DNA of 64,000 nt from Calothrix sp. PCC 7103 (GCF_000331305.1 NZ_KB217478.1:112544-176543), one strand, 5' to 3'. Shown: positions 29,029-37,920, counted from the first letter of the stretch. Numbers and translations: made by a program. Notes: generated by a model from the letters alone, not told the origin.

Positions 29029-29862
29029 TTAGATGTTCATACTTTGAGGAATCTTACTAGGTCGTAAAAACTCATAAGACTGATTTTTATCTTTATTTTT
29101 CTCGATAATACTAGCCTCAATCTCAATTAGTCGATTATTGAAAACCTGCAAAGCATTTTGAATTTCTGTGCGATTCGTTGGTAGTTGAATCACGGTTCCC
29201 AGTCCGTAAATAAACTGCCCAAGGTGAACACCTAAAGTAACCTTGAACTAGTAGATAGATGTAGGTGAAAGTCCTACCAGCAAGGTTCATGCTTGACTCC
29301 TTACACCAATTTTTTGTGAAGCTGCATAGAAAAAATGCTTATGTAGCAAGGTTTTCACTCAATCGATTATCTGCAGCTTCGTATTAAAATGGTATAACAC
29401 ATGGTCAGTACTAATTGTACCAGACAATAGCAAATCTACATTTCCAGTTGGGTTTAACCAATAACTCATGAGCTAGATAATTAATTAAAAAAGTTCCTTT
29501 AAAGTGTTCGCTAAGAAGAACTCTAACTGGATGGTTAGACGAAAGCTTTCGGTAAGTTGCAACAGCAAAAGGTTCAATAAATAGATGAGTACGTCCAAGA
29601 TGACTAATTAATTCATGATAGTTTGCATCAGCCATTTGAACAATAATCTTAGCATTTACCCAATCTTCAGCCTCGGTATTATCAGGATGCCGCACAGCAA
29701 CTTGAGTTTTAGAATCTTGATTATATTGAATAGCAACAGGAATCAAAGAACTTGTAGAACTACTATCTAAAGGTAGAGCGAATAGTGCTAAAGGAGTATA
29801 AAGGTACTTTTGTTGCTTAGAGTAACTCCCACTAACAAATCCACCGAAAACACATTGTTAAA
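29029..29862 (-). pseudogene. lipoxygenase remnant with internal deletion
   Basis: The upstream piece (29,411-29,862) reads FGGFVSGSYSKQQKYLYTPLALF..IPVAIQYNQ and then DANYHELISHLGRTHLFIEPFAVATYRKLSSNHPVRVLL, the iron-ligand region of lipoxygenases. The downstream piece (29,029 to about 29,250) reads HLGQFIYGLGTV and ends YEFLRPSKIPQSMNI, the conserved C-terminus. Roughly 250 residues between them are missing, replaced by about 160 unrelated bases, and the N-terminus is gone. The gene is dead. It would have oxygenated polyunsaturated fatty acids. Confidence 0.82.
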
Positions 29863-29874
29863 GCAATTACATGT

Positions 29875-30084
29875 CTAAAAATATTTAGGTATATATCTTC
29901 CTTGACTGTAGTTTCGATACGGTACTCTATCAGCGTAACCTCTATACTCTCCCGACTTCTCCGACTCTTGTTTATTCTTTTCAGCTGGTTGTTCACCCAA
30001 ACCCGTTTCATCCTCTATTGACTTAATTAAAGATTGAGCTTGTCCACTTTGCTGTTGATTTTTCAAAGATAACCACTTCCACAT
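29875..30084 (-). CDS. small hypothetical protein
   Basis: The 69-residue protein starting MWKWLSLKNQQQSGQ is hydrophilic, with a charged middle (PAEKNKQESEKSGEYRGY) and a Tyr/Arg-rich end (VPYRNYSQGRYIPKYF). A GAGG lies nine bases before this ATG. A 100-bp MITE-like repeat is inserted 22 bases upstream of it. No family was recognised; it could be the relic of a gene preceding the lipoxygenase. Confidence 0.35.
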   Translation of the reverse strand: MWKWLSLKNQQQSGQAQSLIKSIEDETGLGEQPAEKNKQESEKSGEYRGYADRVPYRNYSQGRYIPKYF

Positions 30085-30106
30085 GAATAATACCTCAAAC
30101 AACTAC

Positions 30107-30206
30107 GGGAGCATCCACTTTCGGCAGATAGACTTTTTTAGACCAACCATATAGTAAGGTCTCCGGCGCCATATAATTTATGTTTCTTCCAAAAGTGGAT
30201 GCTCCC
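30107..30206. mobile_element. 100-bp MITE-like element with 9-bp target duplication
   Basis: Perfect 15-bp terminal inverted repeats GGGAGCATCCACTTT (30,107-30,121) and AAAGTGGATGCTCCC (30,192-30,206) are flanked by the direct repeat AACAACTAC at 30,098-30,106 and 30,207-30,215. No coding capacity. The 9-bp duplication matches that of the ISKra4-like element, though the ends differ. Confidence 0.85.
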
Positions 30207-30363
30207 AACAACTACTTGCTTCACTGTAGTTGAGACAAACTAATAATCACTTCCGAGCAATTCCTGATTTTGCTCAAATGCACAAATCAGTAAATTTACT
30301 TAATTAGAATGAATGATTAACCCGTGGATTACCCAATTGCCTTCTTTGAGGTGGCGCCAATTA

Positions 30364-30510
30364 GAGCGTGCTAATTAAGGAAGGTCAACGCGCAGACGCT
30401 ATATACTTTATCCTCCAAGGTAGTGTAGCAGTCTTAATATCTCAAAGTAACACAGACCTTAACCAAGAAATAGTTGGTTGCTATAAGCATGAAATCATAG
30501 GAGAAACGAA
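30364..30510 (+). pseudogene. partial duplicate of the cNMP-binding gene
   Basis: This stretch is nearly identical to about 31,165-31,312 inside the intact gene (AGCGTGCTAATT, GACGCTATATACTTTATCCT, TAGTGTAGCAGTCT) but has a lost base, several substitutions and a stop. It is a truncated tandem duplication about 800 bases upstream of the source. Confidence 0.85.
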
Positions 30511-30563
30511 TTTGAATTGTTAATCGTGCTTCCGAGGTGCCGTAATTGTTACCTCAGTTACAG

Positions 30564-30690
30564 GATTAACTGAGTAAAACAAGTATATTTACAGAAAAAC
30601 TACGCAGCTTGAGGCTGTGAAATGTTTGATTTTTACTTTTTTTGATAACAGGATGCTTAACTCTTTTTGTCTGGGTCTGACCCCTACCCC
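30564..30690 (-). pseudogene. fragment of the outer-element transposase (3' end)
   Basis: Read leftward, the segment matches the end of the transposase at about 21,827-21,945 (encoding RGQTQTKRVKHPVIKKGQKS) plus about 30 bases past its stop. The rest of the IS is absent and the fragment abuts the MITE-like repeat that follows. Confidence 0.8.
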
Positions 30691-30868
30691 TACCCCTGTT
30701 AAGGTGTACCAACAACGTACTAGCTAGAAGCCTTATTCTTACGTTGTGTCCCCAGTTCTAAAATCTAAAATTGAGCGCAAATTTGATTTTTTGCTTTCAA
30801 ATTTTAATGGGTGCAACGCTGAAACCCTTATAAATCGTTAGTACTAATGCTCACCTTAACAGGGGTAG
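30690..30868. repeat. 179-bp MITE-like inverted repeat
   Basis: CTACCCCTGTTAAGGTG (30,690-30,706) and its exact complement (30,852-30,868) are 17-bp perfect terminal repeats enclosing AT-rich non-coding DNA. It lies at the broken edge of the IS fragment. No target duplication was found. Confidence 0.7.
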
Positions 30869-31062
30869 CGTCCTATAACCCTTGAAAAAGGTCTATACAT
30901 TTACGCCAAGCGATACTAGTTTACTCCTGCGTTAGTTAACAGCCATAACTGGGTACTTTAAATAAGAACCTTCCCATACCAATAGAGTATAGGAAACTAC
31001 AAATTATCTTTATACATCTACCTATTTACCGTAACTATTAAACAAAATATCTAACCTGTGCT

Positions 31063-32094
31063 ATGGCGCCACTCCTTACCCAACTCGACAACTTAAAAGT
31101 CCTGCAAACACCTGATTTAGACTGGATTAGCCAAACAGGCGCCATCTCAAAGGAGCCAACTGGAAGCGTGCTAATTCAAGAAGGTCAACCCGCAGACGCT
31201 ATATACTTTATCCTCCAAGGTAGTGTAGCAGTCTCGATATCTCAAAGTAACTCAGACCTTGACCAAGAAATAGTTCGTTGCGGTTCGGGTGAAATTATTG
31301 GAGAAATGTCATTTGTAGATGACCGACTACCATCAGCAACAGTAAAAACCGTAGAACCAACTGAGGTACTATCCCTAAGCAGGCGCCAGTTACAACTGAA
31401 AATGGAGCGAGACCCAGATTTTGCAGCTAGGTTTTATCAAGAACTTGCAGGTATTTTATCCGCGCGACTGCGAAGTCTCTCCAAATTACTTGCACAAAAT
31501 AAAATTGTGCCAGGGCAAGCACTACGGAAAGTACTGTTTCTCTTTGCAGTTCTTAATGATAATGATATAGATTGGATGGTAACTCGCGGCAGTCTTTTAG
31601 ATGCACCCACAGGAACAGTACTAATTCAACAAGACCAGCCAGTAGAAGCTTTATATTTTTTGCTCAAAGGCAACTTAGCAGTACTATTTTCCATGATGGT
31701 AGACGGGCAAACAACCGAGCGCGAACTCGCCCGACGCGCGAGTGGGGAAATAGTTGGGGAGATGTCTTTTGTAGAAGCGGGGAATGCATCTGCAAGTATT
31801 AAATGCGCCGAGAATTCATTACTATTAGCCTTACCTCAACAAATGTTGCGGGAAAAGTTACAACGAGATAGAGGTTTTGCAACTCGCTTTTACCGCGCGC
31901 TTTCTCTTGTATTAATCGACCGCTTGCGCGAAGGTTTGGTACAGCGTGGTTTTGGGCAAAAAGCTTACGTTGAAGGACAACAGCTAGCAAGTGATGTTGA
32001 GTACGAAGATGAAATTCCTCTAGATGTCCTGGAACCTACATTATTAGCTGGTACTAGGTTTAAGTGGATGATGAATCGACTACAAAGAAATTAA
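31063..32094 (+). CDS. protein with two cyclic-nucleotide-binding-fold domains
   Basis: The 343-residue protein has two CAP_ED-type beta-barrel domains, about residues 10-130 and 160-290, each with TG.VLIQ..QP..A.YF.L.G..AV and GEI.GEMSFV. In both, the phosphate-binding cassette lacks the usual Arg (LPSATV and NASASI instead of the common R-S/A-A pattern). Binding of cAMP or cGMP is therefore doubtful. It has no DNA-binding or kinase domain. It sits 122 bases before an NHLP-type HlyD gene, and cNMP-fold proteins are known neighbours or domains of NHLP exporters. A partial copy lies upstream at 30,364. Confidence 0.85.
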   Translation: MAPLLTQLDNLKVLQTPDLDWISQTGAISKEPTGSVLIQEGQPADAIYFILQGSVAVSISQSNSDLDQEIVRCGSGEIIGEMSFVDDRLPSATVKTVEPTEVLSLSRRQLQLKMERDPDFAARFYQELAGILSARLRSLSKLLAQNKIVPGQALRKVLFLFAVLNDNDIDWMVTRGSLLDAPTGTVLIQQDQPVEALYFLLKGNLAVLFSMMVDGQTTERELARRASGEIVGEMSFVEAGNASASIKCAENSLLLALPQQMLREKLQRDRGFATRFYRALSLVLIDRLREGLVQRGFGQKAYVEGQQLASDVEYEDEIPLDVLEPTLLAGTRFKWMMNRLQRN

Positions 32095-32216
32095 TTTAGT
32101 AAATATACAGGCAGGGATGCTCCGCAGTCGCCTCAACGGGGGGAACCCCCGCACGTCGCTGCTCTCTGTTCCACAAGAGTTTTATTCCACAAGAGTTTTA
32201 TATAATCTAAAATACT

Positions 32217-33833
32217 ATGACTGCTTTTGATACAAACGATACACCAGAACAAAAAGCTTCTTTAGAGTCAGTCGCTTCTCCAGAACGTCTTGACCAACTA
32301 ATGCGAGTAGTTAAACCCAAAGACTTTATCCCAGTTGCAACAATGGGAGGATTAACAGTAATTGCGCTTGTATGGAGCGTTGTTGGTAGAATACCTGTGA
32401 CCGTTAATGGAGTAGGAGTATTAATTTCACCGCAACCAGTTATCGAACTACAATCTCCAATTGCTGGACAGTTAAAGTCCTTGCGAGTTAAAGATAATCA
32501 GTGTGTAGAAAAAGACGAAATATTAGCCACCATTCAACCCACCGAGTTAGAGGAGCAACTCAAACAACAACAAGCAAAACGCCAGCAACTAACAGCACAA
32601 TCAGCAAACGTCTTAGCTCTCCAACAGCAACGTATGCAAGTAGAAACAGGCGCCATTGCAGCAACTCGTAATAGTTTAAACGGGCGCCTGCGGGATATTC
32701 AAGCCTTATCCCCAGTTATTCAAGAACAAGCTTTAGCCAACATCGAACAGCAACGTCAAACATTACAACAACGACTTCAAGACAAACAAGCATTAGTATC
32801 TATCTCCAAAGAGAAAGAATTAAACACAATTGCACAACAGCGACGCACACTTAAGCAACGTCTCCAAGACCACTATGAATTAGAACCAGTACTAAATAAA
32901 AGACTATCAACACGTAAGCAACTCCAAGCGGAAGGAGGAATTTCCGCAGATACAGTATTAGAAGCAGAAAATGCTTACCGCGATAATCGTAATCAAATTT
33001 CTAACATTCAAACACAGTTAACAGAACTTAAAACAAAAGAAATCGAGATTGAAAAATCCTTCCGCGAAAATCGCTCTTCAATCTCCGAAATTCAAACAAC
33101 ATTACAGCAACTCGACGGACAGAAAATTGCCACCGAAAAACAAGCGCGCGACAACCGCAATCAAATCTCTGAAATACAAGCACAGTTAAAAGATTTAAAT
33201 ACCCGCAGCACACAACTCGAACAAGACAACTTACAAGCATCAAATACCCGAAACAATGAAATCGCCGAAGTTGAGCGCGCGATAGCTCAAACCAAACAAC
33301 AAATCGAAGAGCGCAGCCTCATCCGTAGCCCCCAATCTGGATGTATCTTAGATATCAGTAGCACACTTGGACAGGTAGTAAATCCTGGCACACGTCTCGG
33401 CACATTGCAACCTCAAGTACCAGGAACGCAGATATCTAGCATCGTCTACTTTGACGTTAAAGATGGTAAGCGAATTAAACCAGGAATGCAGATGCAAATT
33501 ACACCAGATACAGTCAAACGCGAGCGGTTTGGTGGCATTGTCGCCACCGTTAAATCAGTATCTGCCTACCCAGTAACATCAACAACAGTAGCTACCAAAG
33601 TTGGAAATGCTGAACTAGCAGAAACACTGACAAATAAAACTGCCAAAGTAGAAGTTATTGCCTCTTTAGTAGCAGAACCAACCAACGCAACTGGTTACAA
33701 ATGGTCATCCTCCAAAGGACCAAACATGAAACTAACACCAGGAACTACCACTGCTGTACGAGTCAAAGTCGAAGAACAGGCGCCGATTACATTTTTACTA
33801 CCATTTTTGCGCGAATGGAGTGGTATCCAGTAG
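32217..33833 (+). CDS. NHLP bacteriocin system HlyD-type membrane fusion protein
   Basis: The 538-residue periplasmic adaptor has one N-terminal membrane anchor (about residues 42-62, IPVATMGGLTVIALVWSVVG) and the first half of a lipoyl domain (IELQSPIAGQLKSLRVKDNQCVEKDEILA). A very long Gln/Leu-rich coiled coil follows (about 110-370), then the second lipoyl half (RSPQSGCILDISSTLGQVVNPGTRLG) and a beta-barrel end. This matches the NHLM/NHLP HlyD family that works with C39 exporters. No exporter gene follows; an IS starts 340 bases downstream. The C39 exporter at 1-880 is the probable partner. It carries three GGCGCC sites, unlike the DNA on its left. Confidence 0.88.
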   Translation: MTAFDTNDTPEQKASLESVASPERLDQLMRVVKPKDFIPVATMGGLTVIALVWSVVGRIPVTVNGVGVLISPQPVIELQSPIAGQLKSLRVKDNQCVEKDEILATIQPTELEEQLKQQQAKRQQLTAQSANVLALQQQRMQVETGAIAATRNSLNGRLRDIQALSPVIQEQALANIEQQRQTLQQRLQDKQALVSISKEKELNTIAQQRRTLKQRLQDHYELEPVLNKRLSTRKQLQAEGGISADTVLEAENAYRDNRNQISNIQTQLTELKTKEIEIEKSFRENRSSISEIQTTLQQLDGQKIATEKQARDNRNQISEIQAQLKDLNTRSTQLEQDNLQASNTRNNEIAEVERAIAQTKQQIEERSLIRSPQSGCILDISSTLGQVVNPGTRLGTLQPQVPGTQISSIVYFDVKDGKRIKPGMQMQITPDTVKRERFGGIVATVKSVSAYPVTSTTVATKVGNAELAETLTNKTAKVEVIASLVAEPTNATGYKWSSSKGPNMKLTPGTTTAVRVKVEEQAPITFLLPFLREWSGIQ

Positions 33834-34169
33834 TCTTACCAGACAACTGTATCGCTGGTACGAAGAAGACGAAGATTTGGGTAAAGCTTTTGACTCCTCT
33901 ACTCTTTATACAGAGAACTATCTCAGGGATAGAACGAAAGAATAAGGGTTTTAGGCTTTTTCTATATCCCTCATATGCTTATATATTAGGTAATAATTTA
34001 TAAGTTTATTTAATCATACTTGGTTTGTAGTAATTTTTGATTGTTATCGGCGCCTTCACAAAAAAGCGGGTTATAACTTTACTTTCCAGTAGCTCATATC
34101 GCACGCTTTTTATTAATAATCAAGCGTGATAATTACCATGAAAATTTAAGCGTCAATTTAAACCGCTAC
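33834..34169. other. short gene-free stretch after hlyD
   Basis: About 336 bases before the next IS. A 39-codon GTG-started frame (33,820, overlapping the hlyD end; QLYRWYEEDEDLGKAF) was seen but has no recognised relatives. No terminator hairpin is obvious. Confidence 0.4.
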
Positions 34170-34218
34170 CAATACTGCTCGGTTAAGGAAGAATGAAGGG
34201 TAAAATGAAGAGAATTTT

Positions 34219-34241
34219 GTTCTCGTGTTTAAAACGAGAAC
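34219..34241. promoter_or_regulatory. palindrome copy 1 of the IS4-like element
   Basis: GTTCTCGT (34,219-34,226), seven bases, ACGAGAAC (34,234-34,241). It is a perfect dyad near the left end, downstream of the transposase. Confidence 0.7.
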
Positions 34242-34373
34242 TTAGTAAAGTTTATATAAACGCATAAAAATCCGCGCGCGTGCGGGCGAGATTAACCAAA
34301 GCACTCGTTGAATATGTATAGATTTTTTTTAATAACTAGAAAAAACTTAAATTCCTTTCATGGACTGGATTAT

Positions 34374-35867
34374 CTACGCACAACTAGTAGTCACAGTTTT
34401 AAAAACTTTAAAAGATAACTGCTGTTTAGTAGTGCCATGACCTCGATGATGTCGCTTTTTACTCTTAAATTTAGAGCGAGTTTTTTTCACCACTCTTGGA
34501 TTACTTCTCTGCTGTGGTGGTGGTATTTCTAAGTCTCTTATTTCCCAAATTAACCAGCTACAGTATATATCAACTAGGTCTTTTGCAGCTTTGTTTTTGA
34601 TTTTCTGAAACTCTGGAACGGCGCGCTTCAAAACTTGCAGGCTTCCTGTAAAGCTTAAGCGTAAAGGAGAAATTCCAGCAACACTTGCACTTTGAAACAT
34701 TAAAAAACGTATACAGTAATGCCCTAATAACCAGCCATAAATTTCCTGAACGACTTCACGAGGGTTTTTAGAACGTATAGGTGTTTTACGACCATTTAAA
34801 TGAACTTTTAATTCATAATCGCGTATTTTCTGCTTCCCAACGTTGATGATATTCACGTGCTAAAAGCAAAGCAGGAAAAGTCACAACATCCATCAAATCT
34901 GTTATCAAGCGATAAACTTTTTCTACTCCATTCTCTTCAACAATATATTCAATTACGGGCACAGGTAATCGAGTGGCACCTTTTTTTCTAGATTTTCCAT
35001 CTGGCGCAATCCATGATACGTAAGAACCATCAGGAAGATTTTTAACAACCTCAAATTTAACATGAGCAGGCACGCGACCTAAAATATGGCATCCCTGTTT
35101 TCTTGCTGCATTAAACATCTTGAAGGAATGCAAACCTCTATCCCACATTAATAGCATCCCTTTAGAAACACCACGTAATAGTTTTAAAGCACCTCATATG
35201 ACCCCAATTTTATAAGGACAACAAAATGCATCGGTTATTAAGTGAGTTCCTGCTTCTACGCGCAAAAACTAATCTTGAAGAGCGGAAAACCTGGATATGT
35301 GCCAGGTCTAGAACCTGAATATCCAAAAACTTTCGCATTTGCTTCTGTGTCTGGAACATCAAAAACTGTTCCGTCCATTGCCATTACTCTTAACCCACAT
35401 AAAAAAGCGCCTGGTGTTTGGGGAGAAGCTAACGGTTTAGCTGTCATCTCAAATAAACGGGTCATTACCGCACAACCAGTTCTTTGTCTCGCTTCACTTA
35501 TTGAAGAAGAAGTCGGCGCAACTAAACGTATTTTTTCGGGAATTAGTAATGAACTCAAACCCTGAGTTAAATTTTTAAAAACCTCAACAATTGAATCTCT
35601 TGACCAAAAACTCATAGCAATAACCAAAGCTACCACCACATGTGTGGGCAGTACTCGTTGCCGACTTTCTTCTGAAGAAGTATTTTGAATTGCTTTATCA
35701 ATTTTCGACGTTGGAATTACTTGTTCCAAAGCACCTAAAAGCTGTGATGGAGCAATACAATAGTTCTGTACGTCAAAATTTATTAACGCCATAGACACCC
35801 TTTGAGCAATAATATACTTTTTGTTGTAGAATAATATTAAACTTCTATATGTTCTCGTTTGCAACAC
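34374..35867 (-). pseudogene. IS4-family transposase, broken
   Basis: The N-terminal part (35,256-35,867) has TSSSISEARQRTG and the first DDE region VMAMDGTVFDVPDT. The middle part (34,813-35,157) has LLMWDRGLHSFKMFNAARKQG (second Asp) and EYHQRWEAENT (Glu). The C-terminal part (34,374-34,856) ends in a basic tail. A stop or deletion near 35,160-35,260 and a frameshift near 34,830 inactivate it. The probable original start is MALINFDVQNYCI. Confidence 0.85.
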
Positions 35868-35873
35868 GAGAAC
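35851..35873. promoter_or_regulatory. palindrome copy 2, between transposase and accessory gene
   Basis: GTTCTCGT (35,851-35,858), TTGCAAC, ACGAGAAC (35,866-35,873). It lies in the divergent promoter region, 18 bases before the accessory start, an operator-like position for both genes. Confidence 0.75.
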
Positions 35874-35891
35874 AAAGCTACTTTATTAATA

Positions 35892-36272
35892 ATGACCGCA
35901 AAACAAGACGACATTATAAATAGGGCTGAACTCTTACAACAAGGGATTGCGACTTTACAGTTACAAATTCAGCAAATCAAAGCATCGGGAGAGGTGGCGC
36001 CACCTGGTTGTTGCGTTCTTCGTTACCAAGCACGTGGTCAAAAAGGTACTTACTGGTACTATAAATTACACGCAACTGAACCAATTTTTCCGGCAACCCA
36101 ACCTGAAAAACTAACCAAATATAAGCATCTGGGTAAGGCTGGGACTCCGGCTCATGTCAACGCTGTAATTTCTGTGGCAAGGAGAATTCAAATCGATTAC
36201 TTACAATCGTGCATTGACTCTCTTAGACAAAACTGGGTGGATTTATATGAAAGTCTCAAAGAGAAAAAATAA
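35892..36272 (+). CDS. accessory ORF carried by the IS4-like element
   Basis: From ATG at 35,892 (MTAKQDDIINRAELLQQG) the protein is 126 residues, intact, with a coiled-coil-like N-terminal helix (LLQQGIATLQLQIQQIKAS). A compact basic core follows (CCVLRYQARGQKGTYWYYKLHA, KYKHLGKAGTPAH) and a helical end. The YQ.RG.KG.YWYYK segment resembles small proteins seen with cyanobacterial mobile elements; no function was recognised. It is transcribed away from the transposase across a palindrome and may be a DNA-binding regulator (inference). Confidence 0.6.
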   Translation: MTAKQDDIINRAELLQQGIATLQLQIQQIKASGEVAPPGCCVLRYQARGQKGTYWYYKLHATEPIFPATQPEKLTKYKHLGKAGTPAHVNAVISVARRIQIDYLQSCIDSLRQNWVDLYESLKEKK

Positions 36273-36291
36273 ATATAATTAAACAGCTTTA

Positions 36292-36314
36292 ATTCTCGTC
36301 TTCAAAACGCGAAC
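36292..36314. promoter_or_regulatory. palindrome copy 3 of the IS4-like element
   Basis: ATTCTCGT (36,292-36,299), seven bases, ACGCGAAC (36,307-36,314). It is a two-mismatch version of the other two copies, 20 bases after the accessory stop and inside the right terminal repeat. Confidence 0.65.
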
Positions 36315-36556
36315 AAAATTTTCCTTCTTTCACCCTCTTTTTTCCTTAACCGAGCAGTATTGATATTTTCTCAATATAAATACTTAAATTGAATACTTAA
36401 GGTTATTAAAATTACAGATATATGTCTGTAGTGACTTTTAGAGCGGCGCCGAAACTAGAGATGCAAGAATGAATCTAAAGTTTAAAGTCAGCTGACAAAA
36501 ACTATGCCAGCTTACAAAAGCAAGGCGCCTGTCAATCCAAGAACAAAGAAGTGAAA

Positions 36557-37729
36557 TTAGAAATTCGGCACAATAATCTCTCGACTTTGCCCTGCATAGT
36601 GTCGATAGATAATTTCTGGTGAATTACCTACCAGTTTCGCTACGTCCTTGACATCCATCCCATTTCTAAGCGCCAGCGTGATAAAAGTGTGCCTGGTTTG
36701 GTAAAGTTTCTTGTACTCAATACCATCTAGCTCTTCAATAACTGCTGTCCAGCCCCTTGTGTTAAGGTTGCGTGTATCTATCCAAGTTCCTTCACGTGAG
36801 GGAAATACTTTCGCATCACCACAGGCGCCACTCGGTTTAATTGCTTTCAACAATGCAGCTAACCGTTCATTGATAGGGAAAGTTCGTTTTTTCTGAGTTT
36901 TCAAACCTTTCTTACAAACTAGCCCTGACTCAGAAACGACTACTGCTTGCTCAAACCGAATGGTACGGAAGTCGTTGCTTATATGCTTCCATTGCAAAGC
37001 AACAGCTTCGGACGGTCTGCAACCTGTAATAAATAGAAACTCAATAAAGGGAGCATAGTATTTGTAGCGCACGCTGTTTTGGAATCCTGTAATAATGCGG
37101 TCGCGCTCTTCAATGCTAAAGGGGTTGATATCGTTATCTTCCCTACTGCCTTTGGGTAGCTTTATATCACTAGCCATATTTTCAAAGGGATTTTCCTTGA
37201 TTAACTCAGATTTAACAGCCCAATCACAGCAAGCAGATAATTGTGTTAACATTCGTTTCGATGCATCTGGGCTTCTGTTAGCGTTTAGCCAATTGCGAAT
37301 TACTACTGCTTTATCTAATGTGTTAACCGGAAGATGCACATTAACACAGCGCGCGACTTTTTTATAATCCTTGGCTAAAGTACTTGGAGATAAACCTGGG
37401 CGCCTAAAGTCGGTGTAACTTTCCCATAAATCAGCTAACGACGGCGCCACTTCTTCTACAACTGGTGTAATTTTTGGTGTAACCTTTTCCACCAAAGCTT
37501 CCGGCTTATACTTCGCCAAAGTCGGGTCAAAATTGCCAGATAAAATATCTAGCTCAATTAGTTGGCCCTTTGCCATCGCGACTTTGCGGTTGGCAACACT
37601 ATCTATAAATCCAGTAGATAGATAGTAGCGTTTGCCGCCGACGCGAAACACAAGTTGTAACCGTTCGTTCGAGCTTTTAACCTGGACGGTTCCTTTGGGC
37701 GATTTAGACTCAGAGTTTTGAGAAGTCAT
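36557..37729 (-). CDS. tyrosine recombinase (phage-type integrase)
   Basis: The 390-residue protein has an N-terminal arm-binding-like domain (about residues 14-60, LQLVFRVGGKRYYLSTGF), a SAM-like core-binding domain (about 95-200) and a catalytic domain with Arg in TGCRPSEAVAL, TRHTFITLALRNG and the nucleophile Tyr in IIYRHYAGQ. It lies about 200 bases from tRNA-Phe, a classic attachment site, on the side of the tRNA 3' end. No second copy of the tRNA 3' end was noticed, so an element boundary could not be set. The gene has three GGCGCC sites. Confidence 0.9.
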   Translation of the reverse strand: MTSQNSESKSPKGTVQVKSSNERLQLVFRVGGKRYYLSTGFIDSVANRKVAMAKGQLIELDILSGNFDPTLAKYKPEALVEKVTPKITPVVEEVAPSLADLWESYTDFRRPGLSPSTLAKDYKKVARCVNVHLPVNTLDKAVVIRNWLNANRSPDASKRMLTQLSACCDWAVKSELIKENPFENMASDIKLPKGSREDNDINPFSIEERDRIITGFQNSVRYKYYAPFIEFLFITGCRPSEAVALQWKHISNDFRTIRFEQAVVVSESGLVCKKGLKTQKKRTFPINERLAALLKAIKPSGACGDAKVFPSREGTWIDTRNLNTRGWTAVIEELDGIEYKKLYQTRHTFITLALRNGMDVKDVAKLVGNSPEIIYRHYAGQSREIIVPNF

Positions 37730-37884
37730 TACTCTACTCCTGTAAATGGGTAAATCAGGGCGCCTTGATTTACCCCCAATTTACCCCCAAAATTAGTCTA
37801 ACTACGTCCAAAAACGGCCAACGTGGAATAAAATTACACCAAACTTACACCACTCTTGATGGCTGAAATGGACTTTTTGGGATA

Positions 37885-37920
37885 CTAAAAAACCCCGGAA
37901 ACTCTTGTTTCGCGGGGCTT
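37885..37920 (-). terminator. Rho-independent terminator after tRNA-Phe
   Basis: On the minus strand GCCCCGCGAAAC pairs with GTTTCCGGGG (37,893-37,917) and is followed by TTTTTT. The position just 3' of the tRNA fits termination of its transcript before the integrase. Confidence 0.8.

Larger units (their letters stand above)
34170..36362. mobile_element. IS4-like insertion sequence with extra gene and long inverted ends
   Basis: The ends share an imperfect inverted repeat of about 70 bases starting CAATACTGCTCGGTTAAGGA (34,170 rightward; 36,362 leftward). The 2.19 kb unit holds a leftward transposase pseudogene and a rightward accessory ORF. Three copies of an 8-7-8 palindrome related to GTTCTCGT-N7-ACGAGAAC lie inside each end and between the two genes. 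No target duplication was resolved. Confidence 0.85.

Noticed and set aside
29251..29410. Possible group II intron remnant within the lipoxygenase relic
   Set aside because: Only one short motif (GGTGAAAGTCCTACC) fits; no domain V hairpin or reverse transcriptase is present.
33820..33939. GTG-started 39-codon frame after hlyD (QLYRWYEEDEDLGKAF)
   Set aside because: It overlaps the hlyD stop, lacks a ribosome binding site and has no known relatives; I looked at it as a possible exported peptide but it has no leader features.
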